Positions 12,938-55,309 of a stretch of 64,000 nt of DNA are shown piece by piece. This DNA is from Pempheris klunzingeri (Eukaryota; Chordata; Actinopteri; Acropomatiformes; Pempheridae): assembly GCF_042242105.1 (NCBI RefSeq), contig NC_092031.1:4610175-4674174 (forward strand), in the 5' to 3' direction. The notes below the pieces were generated by a model, which saw only the letters and a list, made by a program, of their open reading frames with translations, did not search any database and was not told the DNA's origin. Position numbers and translations under genes: made by a program. How positions within the stretch are numbered: position 1 is the stretch's first letter; every line of letters starts with the position of its first letter.

Positions 12938-13349
12938 GGACTGACCAAAGTCTAAAAGTTGACTGAATCACTGTCAAAGGATGTGTCCTGTATTTTTGAA
13001 GCTGTTCAGATGTCTGCGACCTAAATGCAATCAAGGTCGAGTCGTTCTCATGTTGCAATCCTGCAATCTTCCAGTGTGTTTGTTTGATTATTCTGCAGAA
13101 GACCCCAATATTGATTTCATATTTTTCACCTTGCCCTTCTGTCTGGTGGTGGCAGCAAAGCCACTTTAGCTGTGCAGAAAAGTGCACAAAGCTCCGGCTC
13201 TGAATGCCACATTTGAATAGACTCTACATGAATCCACCGCAGGCTTGTCAGCTGGCATATTAAAACGCAGATAACTGTTTAATCTAAAGGTTATTTGAAG
13301 ATTTGTGTAGTGGGTGCAGCATTTCCAAAAAAGATGGAACTTTGTATGG

Positions 13350-13355
13350 AATAAA
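13350..13355 (+). terminator. mrpl43: Candidate mrpl43 polyadenylation signal
   Basis: AATAAA about 410 nt after the mrpl43 stop codon. It is the first canonical hexamer downstream on this strand. Confidence 0.45.
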
Positions 13356-16300
13356 ACAGAAAGTTTGTGCAATTGCTGGCGTTGGTGTTTAAATTTAGAT
13401 TTTCTTTTGAGCTGTATTCAAACAGCTTGTCAGAAGATCAACAGAGCAAAACTGATTGCAGTGATGCCGTCTGCATCGTTAAGTTTGACTGATTTAACTG
13501 CAGTTGAAATAGACAGACAAGACACATATCCGACGCACACCTTTTTTTATTTGTATGACACTGGGAATGTACATGTTTTTACAGTTTAATACTCGGGTAG
13601 GTTTCCTCACTGCACAACCTTAAAAGGTCCAGAGCTTAAATGATCATGACAGATGGTTGTGTAATAGCTTGAGGGACAAGTCTTAACCTTCAGCAGAGAG
13701 CCTCTGTATTGAAAAAACAGAAAACTAAGTCTACACCAGTGGGTGATTTGTTCAAATTCAACAAGGCCAGTGTTGGCAAAACTACTCAGTGCTGTCTTCG
13801 CACTTCTCACCCTGAATTCATCATTTTTGACTGCAAAAGGCATGCCGACTGACCCTGCTCTCTCTCCACAAATGGCTCCGGTGTTCTTCTCAGCACCCAA
13901 AATGCATCCACACAACTAGTCATCGGATGAATACAAACAAGCAGGCTTGTATGGAGTGAAAGGTGCCGCCAGGACACATTGCTTGTTTTTGTTGATTTAT
14001 GGATACTAATCTGCTGACATGTATAACTCTGGCCACAGGAAATGATGAGGCTATTTGTGAAAATGTATGTAGAATAGGAGCGTGAGATGACTGCAGAGGA
14101 TGGTGAAGAGCGGGAGACAGTGGAGCCGAGCTCTGCAGTCACTGATGCTGATTTCACTCATTTTCTCCCAAATATCTCGACTTGGGTTGTAATTTATATC
14201 TGTAAAGGCTGTGGACGCCCTCTCCCATAAAATAACCTTCAGCTATATACCGTAGATTGCAGTTACTGCTTGTCACCGCTTAGCCTTAATGTGGCTTCAT
14301 TTAAATGATCTGTAAACTTATCTCACCAAATTTCTGTATAATTAAACTACTTTCAGAGGGATCAGTGGTTTCTTTAGCTGTTCAGTCCGTTTTAATGTAA
14401 GGCGTTGAAAAGCATTATTGGCTGATGATGTGAAAATGTCCTCTGTTGTTTCATGCTCACTTCCTGTACTTTAATTTAGCTATGGCACCAATTGCAGATC
14501 TTGGAGCCACTGTGCTCTCATCACACCCGCTCTCCCCAATGGGAACTGGCACAGCTAGACCCACGCTAGGACATTAAAAAGCTCTAAATAAAGATGCTGT
14601 TGCTAAGCTACTGCCTTGAATGCTGCTCTGAAAATGTTATGTCTTATGTTATACCTCTGCTCATTCAGAGTCACATATGTGTGTAAATGACTCTGGGATC
14701 ATGTGGGCTCTATTCCCAGTGGAGGCCAGTGGCCTAGCCACTTGCCCCAAGCTAAAAACAACCGAGCATCAGGGTGTCTTGAGAACAGAAGTCGGTGTGA
14801 ACATGTTTTGCATGTAATTTCCTGGCTTCCTCCTCAGGGCTGTTGACACTGACATTTTTTCCCAAAGCTTAACTAATGCAAATCTTTTTTTCATCTGCAT
14901 GAAACCAAGTGGAAATCTAATGAACTGTAATAAATAAGACATGAGAGACAGTATAAAAAAGTCCTTTCTGCTAATTGCTCAGGTGGATAAACCATCTTAC
15001 AAGAAGTAAGGACGTCACTTCTATATTCTGAGAGATAAGTTAATTATCTACATCAAAAAATCATACAGAAGCAACTTGATAAAAAGTGTCACACTTTACA
15101 AGTGTATACTACATGACTTTTAACAGGATACGTACAAAAGAACAGTGCAAATGTAAATTGTGAACTCTTAACACCAGTTTCTCTGGCCAACACCTAGAGA
15201 AATAATGCACATCTACATAAAATAAACCGTATTTTGCATATTGACACAGCAGGATGTAAGTAATGTTGTTTAAATTGCAAAAACAAGTGCTTTACTGTGG
15301 GTTTGTGTGCACAATAGCTATTTTTACCTAAAGTCCATAGCACAGTATATAGTGCAGAGCCAGGGTCTACGGTAAATAGACTCTTTAAGAGAGAATGAAT
15401 CAGCAGCAGCAATGGTCACAGGTTCAGATTAAGTTCTCAAACATGTTAAGGATTGTCCACAGCTTGATGATGAGGGCACATGATTATTGGAGTTTTTGTA
15501 CAATACATGATTAAGTACGATAACATGTTTAACTCAGTACAAATTTTAAACTTGCAATAAAATGTAACCCAACAAGAACATTTCTTAACAACTTTGATTT
15601 AAATAAAATGAAATGCTCACATAAATCACACCAATAAATTAACATGGACCAGAAAACCATTACTCTTTCTGAGCTCTGTTATAATAGTATATTATAATTA
15701 TAATTATAATTTAGGGACACAGATTCGTATTTCAGCAGTCTGATTGTTATGGGAAATGCATGCAATGGAAATTCAAACCATAACATGAGCTAGAAATATG
15801 AGAAGAGTATTTGCAGTGTATTCAATGTTTAACTCAGAAATATCCAATGGTTTTCTGGTGTTTTCACAAACAAACTCCAGGGCTCTCTGAATACTGGTTC
15901 TAATTAATTAGGGGCAATCACAGCCATTTAGAAACTCAGCAGGGTCCTTGAGAGAGAGCATGAATGTGAGCAGAGAGAGTAATAGATGATGCTGCCATGC
16001 AGAGGGGACGAGACAGGGAAACAAAAGAGGCAACAGAGAGGGAGAGATGGGAGGAATGAAGATGAGGATGAAAACAAGTGGCTAAAAATTCTGACAAGAA
16101 AAGCTGCAAACATGCAAGTGCAAAGAAGCTTCTGATTGACAGAAGTTCACTCCGATATGTGTCCAATACATATGCTATTGGTTTAGTGGGGTCTGAAATG
16201 TATAAAAGCAGATCATCTGCATAATGTGATATTTTCTGTTCGGCTCCACCCGAAATAATGCCCATATTTGAATTCATCCATAAGGACAAACAGCAGCGGT

Positions 16301-18920
16301 GAAGGTGGACAGCACTAGCTTGTGCCACGGCCAAGAGGAAAATATATAGAATAATTGTTGTTGGATCATACATAGGCATATGGTGAGGAATACAGCAGCT
16401 TTAGCCAAGTCAAAAAGAAAAAAAATCCAAATTTGTTAAGGATTTGAAATAATTGAAGTAATTTTTTTGGCATCATCATTTGAGTAACAAACGAAAAAAG
16501 TCTGTTAATTCTGTCTGATGTTTTGAAATAGTATACAGCAGAACAGGCTCAAGCAAAGGTCAAACACTCTGGGTAACAATTTATAGTCTGCACTCGGTAA
16601 AGACACAAGCCTGTAAACGAACTGAAGCAGACGTTTCCCCTTTTTAAACAAAAGCAGAGGCTGAGACTTGGCATTACTTCGCAGAGAGATGGCCAGATTG
16701 ATAAAAATCAGTAAACATAATCAGTAGTGGTAGTGAGGTTAGAGTTCAGTATGCTTAAAACAAACTAGGTCATATATATAAAGGTGTTTATACCTGCTAT
16801 GAATGCTAAAATGCCTGCTAGGGACAAGCTGCTATGAAGTGAACAAAAGGTGATAAGGGTGCACACATCTGGACAGTCTCTCCTCAACAATATTCATGGT
16901 GTTGTATCCAGTAGTTTGAACAAAAAGAGTTTGTTGTTCAAGGAGTGAAAAAAAAGAGCCTCATTAGCATGGAGGTGAGCAGGTAAGCTCTTTGTGTGAA
17001 TCATACTGAGGCATTCTGTCAGAGAGAACTTCTTCCATCAGACCGGGACATTTATCAGTCTGCAAAGGGTGCATTTCCTGCACTATGTTCTCAATCAAAA
17101 AAGGTTCAGAATAAAGTGGCTTACATGGCAGTCAAGAAGACGACTGAAAACCTGCAAAGTGCAAAATAGCTCCTACTTCCTTGTATCATCATCTTTTTCC
17201 TGCATGGCTGAGCAGGACACTCAGGTCAAATGTTTTTTTCTCCGCCTCTACCTGCGGGAACGACAGCGCTCTGTGCAAACAGACAAGAAGCCCCCGTCCT
17301 CTCTTTGTGGAGGCGAGCCAAGTACTGCTGTTACTGTCAGCCACGCTGATAAATGCACACCACGAGTCACCGTCGAGGGCTGCTGCTGAGCCACTGCTAC
17401 AAGAGCTGATTCAACAATTCGCTGGAAAGACAGATTTTTATTTACCACTGGCCGTGACACGTTTACAAACTACTCAGAGATTCATTTAAGTCACTTCCCT
17501 CTAAGTTATACACGTGCTACTTAATCATAGCGCTGTTCACCTTGCCAAGGAAACACTGTACAATCTGCAGCTCACGTTGTGTCGGCATAGCTCTGATGAC
17601 AGTTAACACCGACGGTGCCTTTGAAGGTTGCGTGTGTGAAGGTCTTCTCTACTCTGATTCGGCGACCAGCAGCTTTTTCACAGCAGAGGACAAACACAGC
17701 CCTATGTCTGTAATTCACTGTGGTTTAAAGAACTGGGTGGAAACAATTTTGCCTCTCTCCGTAACATCATTTTGAAAGAATCCAGTGTGTTTACATGAGT
17801 CTTTGAAATTATTGAGATGTAACTATAGTCTCAGTGTTTCAGGAGAAAGCAACATATTCAAGGTGTAATGAAAGTTAATCTAAAAACAGGGCTTCAGTCT
17901 GACAAAGACAAAGTATAATTATGTTTAGTGGTATAAATATAAAAACAGCAAATAAGCACTTTCTTTACAGCATCATCTGTTTTTTTTTTTTTTTTTAGTG
18001 TGTTTTGTGGTTTCCTCTCGGCTGTGATCATCACTGAATTCAATCAATCTGACCACAAACCTTTCATGGTCTTTAATAGACCACTCGAGCTGCTATTCAT
18101 ACAGCTGTATCGCTTTTGTCACACTGATGCTAAAAACAGAAAGACACCAGAAAAAGAAATCAAAATTGGTTCACAGTTTGCTACAACTGTTTCCGTTGGC
18201 ACTGACACAAAACAATGCTACTAACAGCTGCAACAGTGATGTAATTATTGCAATTCACATGAGAACAGAGGAAAAGGAAGAAAGAGCGGTTTAAATAAAT
18301 TGAAATGTATGATTTGTCGTACCACCTGAGCTCTCATGCACTGTAACAGATCTGGCTTCTTAAAGTGATACTTAAAAGGTGGCTGTAAGTTGCTCCTTCA
18401 TAGAGAACAAAGGCGTGTAGTCAGATCAAATGTTTAATGTTGTGGCCATGTAATAATACACGTTAGATTTTGGGTGGAGAATCCCTTTAAACTCCATGGA
18501 TCAACTCCTGGGCTGATTTTTTTTTTTACCTACGTCCCATTTGGCACCTTTTTGTGTCATCTGACCTCCATCTTTCACAAGTCTCCAGAGAGTCTACACT
18601 GAGGTAGCGTCACTAAGCTCCCAACTCATAGCAATTTGTAATGTAACAGTCCAGTATATGGCCAAATTTTTCACAGCTCCTCTTTTTGAATAGCAACCTC
18701 TGGTTTGTGCAGTCCATTTTTGAAGTGAAATCATGGGCCACTTGTCATGGGAGACACGGGAGGCTGCACATTTCAGATCAGTTTAGGACACGACCTGCAG
18801 GTACTCTGACACTGGGTAAATAACAGCAGCGTTTCAAACAACAGTCAGTTCTCCCAGCAACTACGGGTCACCATTGGGGTCAAAATAAATAATTGTGGGA
18901 CAAAGACTGAGAGGGGCGTC
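13356..18920. other. Intergenic region between mrpl43 and sema4g 3' ends
   Basis: It contains the L1 fragment at 16.1 kb and unrecognised AT-rich sequence. No exon with convincing boundaries and protein similarity was found. The sema4g 3' UTR must run into it from 18920; a minus-strand ATTAAA at 18433-18438 is a weak candidate end signal. Confidence 0.5.
16080..16380 (-). mobile_element. L1-type LINE reverse-transcriptase fragment
   Basis: Minus-strand frame contains KISHYADDLLLYISDPTK with the RT catalytic YADD at about 16212-16223, preceded by NSNMGIISGG. This is the arrangement of fish L1-like elements. The flanks leave the RT frame quickly, so this is a short dead fragment. It lies between mrpl43 and sema4g. 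Confidence 0.65.
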
Positions 18921-46867
<27,947 letters not shown>

Positions 46868-47015
46868 GCTTAACACACAGACCTGGGTCCAAGCACAACC
46901 TCAATTGCACTCAGTTTGTTGGACACACAAAATCGGAGCGTGAGGAGTGTGTATCTTCAGGCAAAGCGGCGAGCAGGTGCAGATTCTTTGATTATCCTCC
47001 AGCTGACAACACAGT
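46868..47015 (-). other. sema4g: sema4g 5' UTR part of first coding exon
   Basis: A long pyrimidine tract followed by a TAG acceptor puts the exon start at 47015. The 148 nt between it and the chosen ATG contain no other ATG, which supports both the acceptor and the start codon. Confidence 0.65.
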
Positions 47016-50000
47016 CTATGCAGAGAAAGAGAAAACAAAACACTTGTATAACTAAAAGAGAAACGATCCAGCATACCAAACTACATGATGTTGTCTTGAG
47101 GCGGAAGAGGAGTTCAGAGGGATCAATTAAAAAGAAAATGAACATTTGCAGAACAAACACTCACTTCACCTGAGGGGGAATACTGTACTGATCAGTACAA
47201 GTTGTTGTGAGAAAGTCAGTGGTGAAAAGAAGTTTTCACATCCTAAAAGTAGCAACATCACAATGTAAACACACTCAATTATAAGTAAAAGTCCTACTTT
47301 CTTACAGTATTAGCGGCATAATATACGTAATGTGTTGTAGAAAAATAGCCCCTGTGACTGTTTTATCATTCTATACGACATTTTAGGTTAATAATAAAGC
47401 AGAATTTCATTGTTGCAGCTAGTTGAGGTTGAGCTAGTTTGAAGTACTTTACACGCTGTTGGGTAGCTTACAAAATAAATCTAAAGGGGTCAGGAGGTGA
47501 TTAATGGGGTAAGAAAGAAGAAAAACATTTGCTTCATACATTTTTTATTCATTTATTTTCTCTAGTCTTTACATGTTGTATAATTTTACATCTTTGGACT
47601 TCAAAGGGTTATCTAAACTAAACCATCTGAAAGGTTCATAAGGTAAATGTCTCTTTTGGTGGTAACCTCATCCAACTGTAGTGTTTTTCTGCTAAAAAAA
47701 TCTTCAAAGGTTTTGAGCTTTAGCTCTGCATTTCTTATGTAAAATCTTTATCTGAAAAGTAACTACAGCTGCAAGTTATTATAGTGGGGTTGAAAGAATA
47801 ATATTTGCCTTAACATGTTGGAAAATGAAGTAGAAAGTGGAAAGTAAAGTACCTAAAACTGTACTTCACTGCAGTACTTGAGAAAATGTACTTAGTTTCT
47901 TTCCATGACTGGTTAAAGTGGCGAACATTATTTGATGGGAAACACTTTGCAGTGAATCACAAAGCCGTGTGGAGAGATGTATAGTCAATTACACTCAACT
48001 CCCCTCATGTTTAACAGAAACAGACACAAACATCTTAAAGTGTTTCAAAGCATCCAGAGACAGCTGGAGGAGCCACAGGCAAGACGACACAAATGCCCGA
48101 CTGAGCAACAGGCAGGTCAGATAGATAGTGGTCGGTACACAGGGAAGTCAGATCCAGAGAGAGTGAGGCAAAGACGAAATAATGACTATAAATACCAGGA
48201 ACACTACACACTAGGACAAAACTGAAATGTTTGTCACGGGGAACGAAGACGGACAGGTACAGGAGGAAGGGAAGACACAGACTAAATACATCCAGGCAGG
48301 CAGGTAATACGACACAGGTGGAACTGATTAGGGGCGGAGATACAATCAAGAGTGACGGGAGAAGCACAGCGGGAGGAAGTGAAGACTCTAAAATGAGAGG
48401 AGAGGTAAGTCACAATGGGAAAACAGGGAATGAATGCACGAACATAAACTAGATAACAGAGCGGAACATGACACACGATGGGTTCGGTGAACTTTGCTGA
48501 AGAGATACCGTGCAGAAACTTTCTTGCCTACTTGACAGCATGAACAGAAAATTACTTGCTAATATGCATCTTCACTCTCTGATTACAACCAATTAGCCGA
48601 AGTGGATGGGTAAGGTGCTGTTACATAAAAGACCATTTAAAAAGTTTGGGGAGTTAAATACTGTGCCCCTGTGATGTGATATTGCAACACACAACTCCAT
48701 CTCTTAATTAGCTGTGTGCACACTGGAGCAGCATGACGGATAATCTAGAGATTAGGCCCCGTGCCATCAGCACAATCTCCGCCTGGCTGCCCGTTCTCTG
48801 GCTCTGTCACTGATCAAAGGGTCAACACTGTGAATCCCGCTCCGCCGCATTGTGACACTGGAGAATTCCCAGCTTAATCTCCACGGCTGCTGCTGCTAAT
48901 CGCTCACAGTAGGGAGCACAATGAGGCTAGTGACCTCTCTGTTAGCAGTTTTGGTGCAAAGCTTTGAAATCAACGTAAAAGATGGCAAAATGAGAGATGA
49001 GAAGGGAAAGAGTTAGTGATGCTGCATGGATCTCCCACCTTGTGCTTATCCAGAACTATTTCCTGAGGCTGACTAGATCCAATATAACCCATGCTTTTGC
49101 TTCACAGAGTCTACCAAAGACCAAAAAGTTTCTGATTCTTGATTTTCACTAAACTAAACTGAATTTGTGAGGAACTCGAGTTGCTCTCAGGTTTGTCATC
49201 TTCTCATATACTCTGAAAGAGTCCTAGAGACAATTGGGCATAATCATATTAATTCATTTATATTTATATTTCATGTGTCTACAATTCCACTCACACATTA
49301 AGACCATCAGATGCGGTTAAAAACTCCAGCTAGCAAGTGGCCCTTAAATTGAGATTACTTTGTCAAAGAGCTCTTCCCAAGGTCAAGGATTAACACACTC
49401 AAATGGTCAAACCAGAAACTGCAAATAGAGCAGAAGTCAATCACAGATGCACATACGCAGAAAGAGTTTATGTCTGAATTGTGAGATCTTGATAATTTTA
49501 AATAGTTTTCGTCAATTTTATTCTATGTGGATGTTTCTAGTGTCCAACAATTCCTACCAAGCTGATTTCTTTTATGAAGAACTTGCATTTTATGGCTCAG
49601 TCAGGGCCCAAACTTTCATCCTTTCTCCTCCAGTATTACCCTTCCCCTAAAGCCCCTTATCTCAAGTGTCACTGTCTAAAGTGACCTCAGATCTGTGCAG
49701 GGCCAAAAGTTTTGCCATCCGTAGTTTAAGTGCCAGGAAACAACAGAGAGGTGGGCATGCCTGCTCGTGGTACTGACTGAATTGTTGGTTTGTTCCAGGC
49801 TTTTTGTAGGGCTGACTTCATAAAGTCTTCCAGGCCTACGGATCCTCCTGTGTTGAACAACCAGATGATGAAAAGGACCTACAAAACCACATAATGGAGG
49901 AGAATCTCTATCACAAGGTTGCGTCACATACAGGAAGTCCTAGCATTGCACTTATAGTATTGTTGATCATCAATGCAGTTGTAGAACCAGACATTTTGTT

Positions 50001-53000
50001 TTTTTCTTCCATATATTGTTCTTCCTTGTTGAAACCCACAATGCTACTTGAGCAGTGACTGCTGGTTCAGAGATTTGGATGTGTTATGCCAGCAGCAGCT
50101 AATATAGCCTTGAGCTGCTAACGTCAAGTAGAGATGAGGAGTGCGTGGGTAAGCTCACACCTGTCTACCTCCACACCTCCAGGTTTTTTTTTTTCATTTT
50201 CTAACTTGTGGTCTTCAGACCCAACCGACCATTCATCAGATTTACTGCCTCTGGAGCCACAAAAGGCTCCATACGACTTATTTCACCTGAGCAGTGGTCC
50301 TCCCCAAGATGTGCAAACAGACTTTGATGTGTAAAATTAGTGCAGTTTCCCTTTAACACTGCAACTGAAGGCAGAGCGGCAGAGCAACAGAGCGCTGCGA
50401 GTCTTGTTTGAAGATTGTTATTTCAAACGCCGTCAGCCAAAACTGTGGCAAAATAGAGGACAGCAGATCAACCAGACAAGCGGGCATGCTGGTGAGAAGC
50501 CCTTTGGTGTGGTTTTGTCAGCTGCTGCCCTCATGTAACACACAGCAAACACGCCATTGTTTCAACACATCTGCATTCGTGTTGTGTGTACTCTTCTGCA
50601 GGAGCTGGCAAGCGCGTTGACAATGTGGCGTTGCCTCGCTGACGAAAGCATGGAAGCTCCAGGGGGGGAAAGGTAAACACGTCTGCCCTGGCAGTGGCAC
50701 GACCGATGTTTCATGCATGATGGGAGAAGAGGCGAATCGAACAAAACAGCAGGCCGCGTCTGAGACACCTTCTGCCTGGCAAAGACTATGAGTTTCTACG
50801 TGTTTATTGACCCACAGAGCTCAGTTTGCAGCAGATCAACTGGGGCATTTTCGCCTCATTTCAGTGACAGTCTCTGCCCTCTGGTGCTCATCAGGCATCC
50901 TGAAATGAAGTCAGTTTGTGCCTACGGAACATGAGGAGGTTTGCTGAGTATAATAAACCTGTTTTGTAAACACGTGTCAGGCAGGACAGAATGATTTGTG
51001 AAATAACTAGCCTGACATTTTCTGCAGAAAGATCAATAAAACAGGTGAGCTACTCTTTTCTTTCCTTTAAACTGATACAACTTAAAATGTCAAGCACACT
51101 GCCACACTTGATGATTACATTCAGAGCCCTGAACCAACAATGACTGAATGAGTTTACTTTATTAAGGCGGATTGTGTACTATATATGCTGTGCTTGAATA
51201 TGATATTTATACATTTTCCTCATTTTTTTCTGTCTTTATCCTAAAACCAGGGGGAGTTGGCATAGAGCTGAACCATAAATGAGATTACTAGCACATTAAA
51301 GGAAGAATGAGTGGGTTCACCCTGTGGGCCACATTCACTGTGATATAGAGAAATCTTCCAACAAATCTTATCTGAGAAGCATGAAATTACGGCTGTGTCT
51401 CAAATAATCTGTCTCCTCATACATTCAAAATCTATAGAGTTTATGGAAGAATTGCTATTCTCTGTTTGGCTCTATCTGACAAACAGAGCTGATAAAACCC
51501 GTACATAATGCCATCATACTCACGAATGAGATATAATGACTTCCTGGGATATATATACAGTGAATTCAAACATTCAAATAGGCTTTTCTTCTGCCGTGTG
51601 CATGTGCTTTTATTTAATTCATCCACTACATAATATGTGATGACAGATCATCTCACCATCTTTGCCTGAAGCATGAAGTGGAGCACTTACAAAAGCCATT
51701 TCTAGTCCAGAGCTGTCAACATTTTGATGAAATAAACTCATCAAACTCAAACTAATCTTGATTTGAAAATCAAATGATCTAAAAAGTCCATTTACGACTC
51801 TAATAAGCTTGTTATAACAAGAACGACTCTTTGCCCTCCCTTTGACCTCTGACCTCCTGCAAGATAGACTACAGGACATCTGAATCACAATTCATTTGTG
51901 AGCAAATTATTGATATTCAATACTGCAGACTTGATTGATCAGTAAGAACCATTTATTGATGGCTTAATGCATCTATACCTCTGTTGCAGATGACTTATTG
52001 GAGAGTGAGAAACCCTTGACCGTGTTTTAATTACTTTAATAATGAATCCACAGCACTAGTGAAAGCAACACATTACTATTATTATTATTATTATCATCAT
52101 CACACATTACTGTACTTAAGTCGATTTTGAATTTATAGTTTACCAGCTTCCATTTTATGCTACTTGACTATAATACTATTATATTTTTTACAAATTTAAC
52201 TTACAAGTTACTTCTCAAATTAAGATTCTACATATAAAACATATGATGAATTTATAAAATATGCTAATTGTTATAGGTTAAACTATATAAAAGTATATAA
52301 AGTAGTAAAATTAGCATACAAAATAGCTCCACCTCCAACGACCATGACACTGAAATACATGCATCAATAGCAATAACCCAGTTATATATTTTATCACTCT
52401 GAAAGAGTCCGCTGTGCATAACAAGTCACTTTTGATATTCTATGTACATTTAGCTGAAGTAAGATTTTAAATGCAGGACTTTTACCTGTAATGGAATATT
52501 TTACATTCAGGTATTTCCACTTTCACTTTAAGGGTCTTCTCAGTACTTCTTACTGCTCAGTAGCCACCTAGAGGTTTCCCAAACTGGCAACCCAGAACAC
52601 ATCAAAGGCTAATATCTATTTCTAGTCGTTTTCTGACAGCTGTATCTCATTTATGGCCAATTAAGATCAATGATCCACTGTAAATATCACAAGTTTTGAT
52701 GGTTAAGTTTGATGAACTTTTGAAAGAAACCACTGAGGATAACCTTATTAAAGCCTCCTCTCCCTCCTCCTTCCCTCTCTCCCCAGGCTTACCTTCCCCT
52801 CTACTTCTTCCACGAGTAAAACAGGGAACACAGCAGGAACGCGGCCTGAAACCGAACAGACGACACACGGCTGGATCCCATGAAGGCATCACACCTTTAA
52901 CTTTAACAACACCGCAGCTCAGCAGGACAAGAGGCGTCTTCACCTGCCCGGTGGCACGTGCCCTGATTCTAATTCACCGCAATATTCAACTTCCACGAAG

Positions 53001-53259
53001 ATGCATTAGAGTAAAAACAGGCTTGTGTGGTCTGCAAACAACATCCCCCACCCACCTACCCCCTCACCCCCTCCTCCATGTGCACCTGTCCGACCTGGAC
53101 TGCAGCACAGAGGGACAACAGCACCGCACGCGCCTTTATCACCTTCACCTGAGTGCGGACGCATGTGCGTGGAGCGTGTGCGTGGGGGAAAGTGGAGGAA
53201 ACACACTAGTAAAAAAGGGTGAAGAGGGGGAAGCGCCAGAGAGGCAAAGACCGACTCAC
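47016..53259 (-). other. sema4g: Predicted sema4g intron 1 (between leader exon and first coding exon)
   Basis: No coding exon is recognisable. It holds the 47.8 kb dispersed repeat, a 48.1-48.5 kb segment resembling other dispersed fish repeats ('acacaggtggaactgattag', 'ggggcggagatacaatcaag') and a TACTT-rich repeat near 52.1-52.5 kb. Confidence 0.45.
47777..47895. repeat. Second copy of the 21.2 kb dispersed repeat
   Basis: 'ttattatagtggggttgaaa', 'gaagtagaaagtggaaagta' and 'aaaactgtacttcactgcag' align with 21226-21355. It lies in sema4g intron 1. Confidence 0.55.
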
Positions 53260-53400
53260 CTGCTTGTTTCCTGGAGTCCACGCAAACCCTCTCCAGTGTC
53301 CCTCCGCGGCGGAACACCGAGCTGCTCTGCTGCTGCTGCTGCTGCTGCTGCAGTTACCCAATGCTCACACACACACACACACCCCACCTCCCCCACCCCC
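53260..53400 (-). other. sema4g: Candidate non-coding first exon and start region of sema4g
   Basis: On the minus strand AAGCAG followed by GTGAGT at 53259-53254 is a near-perfect donor. It would join to the acceptor at 47015, giving a 6.2 kb first intron. The exon's upstream part is GC-rich and includes eight CAG triplets. The 5' end is not defined here. The pairing is inferred. Confidence 0.5.
53327..53350. repeat. CTG trinucleotide repeat, 8 units
   Basis: Eight CTG units on the plus strand, CAG on the strand transcribed for the predicted sema4g leader exon. Confidence 0.95.
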
Positions 53401-53403
53401 TGT

Positions 53404-53407
<4 letters not shown>

Positions 53408-53458
<51 letters not shown>
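53408..53458. repeat. Long CA microsatellite
   Basis: About 25 uninterrupted CA units, upstream of the predicted sema4g start region. Confidence 0.95.
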
Positions 53459-53459
<1 letters not shown>

Positions 53460-53461
<2 letters not shown>

Positions 53462-55309
53462 CACTGGATTATTAGCCCATATAAGTGATACCTGCCTTCT
53501 CTTAAGACCATGCACCTTCCTCAAGCAGCTTTTCGTTGTTTTTGTTGCATTTACGTTGAGTTTTGGGCGAAAATAAAAATGACACAACAAAATGTAATAA
53601 AATATATGTTCAGTTATGTCCTGGTAAGATTAGTATTCTCTAAAGGCAAGCTGGAAAGTGAGTGCATTAACTTAAGTATAATTTTGAGGTTGTTCTGTAT
53701 TTTACTGTTATCACTTTATTTCTTTTCATGTTATGCTGCATTACAACTCTACCCCACTATATTTTGGAGCCTTTCACTCAAATGTAGTACAGAATTAAAT
53801 TAGCTGCCACATTAGTGATGCTTACATGTAAATGAATCAATAACTTTAGTTGAATATTAGAATATATATTGAGTACTTTTAATGAGTATTTTTACTTGTA
53901 TATAAAATAGCAAAAGTGCAATACTGCCATGAAATGTGCACACAGGAATATAATACCTTACTTTATCATTATTATTATTCTATGTGTTATAGTTTCTAGA
54001 GGCTGCCTAACAACAGTAATGGATGCTTTCTTGGCATTTATTCTAAAGTGCCTATAAATGTAAAGTCTGAACAGTGTCCATGTGATCTGAGCCCCGTGAC
54101 TGACCCCCGCTGGAAAGGAGATGGAAAGGCAGGAATTGTTGAATGAAGTGGTTTTTTGAGGAGCTGTGGTGCTGCTCCATCATCTCATGGTGAGCTCCTG
54201 AGGGTCATTACAACAGGATGGTGGTCTCCTTTAATATGCATACGTTTTCTTTAGCTTCAGCTGGACAGTCTATTTGACTGCGGACAGTGTTAGCTCGGTG
54301 GGATGTGGTGAAATCTCCACTCTTTGTGTGTCTTTTCTCAGAAACTCCAGTCTTCTACGAGTAAATGCTCGTTTTTGTTGAATGCAAAGAGATGAACACT
54401 GATCTTTTCCCGTGGCCTCTTGGGTACACTGTGTGGCTGCAGTGGCTCTTTGGATTGTGCCCTAACACACTGAACAACTGCTCACCATCTCTGTTATTGC
54501 TTTTCTTAATTCCTGACCGAAACAGGAGATCAGTCGCTCTCCCCCTGCAGTTTTAGATACTTAAGTGGCTCTTGTGAATGCAACCAAGCATGTCCAGTCT
54601 CAGTGGGTACAAAGACTCAGTTTCCCTTGAAGGTGGTTTCATTATAGCGTGTTTCCTCTTCTCTGTATTTCCAGCTGTCTTGAATATTTCTGGGGATCTG
54701 GCTTCTCCTTTCTGCCCAGACTGAATATATCACCTGTCTCAGTGTTTCATCATGTCTGTCTCCTTTCTAATGTTTGGTAGCTTGTCAGCAGACACAGTGC
54801 TACAATCACATATACATGTGCCTCTGTATCTAGATCATCTGCTGCTGACAAACTATATTTAGCTGACATGGAATGAAAAGATTAATAGACGTAACAATAA
54901 TAAGATAATTGTAATTTTAAAAAGGAGTATGCATATACAAATATAACTTTACTTACTGCCACAGTGCTCAAAAGGATTATTTCTTCATCATTCATTCAAA
55001 TTAAGTTGTATGATAAAAGTTTAAAAGTTCTATAGGATAATAAAATCAATCAGGTGTTCAACAGCGCCATCATCTGGATTATCATGGTAACAGATCATAT
55101 CTATAAGATTACAGGAGTCAGATTTTCCAGTTTAAAAGAAGTGAAACTCCTGATCTGTCCATTTAAAGAACACTAAATATATTGATATTTTACTATCAAA
55201 AAACAAGTGTGAAGTTGTTTCTAAGTGTCTAGGTAGAAGAAACATCATTGTCTGTATTGTATTTCATTTCATTTTTTGTTTTATTTTATCTTATTAAGGT
55301 AAAAGCCAG
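53460..55309. other. Divergent intergenic region between sema4g and mfsd13a
   Basis: About 1.9 kb without exons, including a TACTT-rich repeat remnant at about 53640-53960. Promoters of both genes must lie at its edges. Confidence 0.45.

Noticed and set aside
15936..16379. 147-codon minus-strand frame as a cellular gene
   Set aside because: Its only recognisable part is the YADD reverse-transcriptase motif of a dead LINE.
46868..46876. Upstream GTG start adding three residues to sema4g
   Set aside because: Vertebrate initiation at ATG is expected and the ATG at 46867 is the first in the leader.
52696..53475. 259-codon plus-strand open frame
   Set aside because: It runs through a CTG repeat and a CA microsatellite, has no recognisable domain, and overlaps the predicted sema4g leader in antisense.
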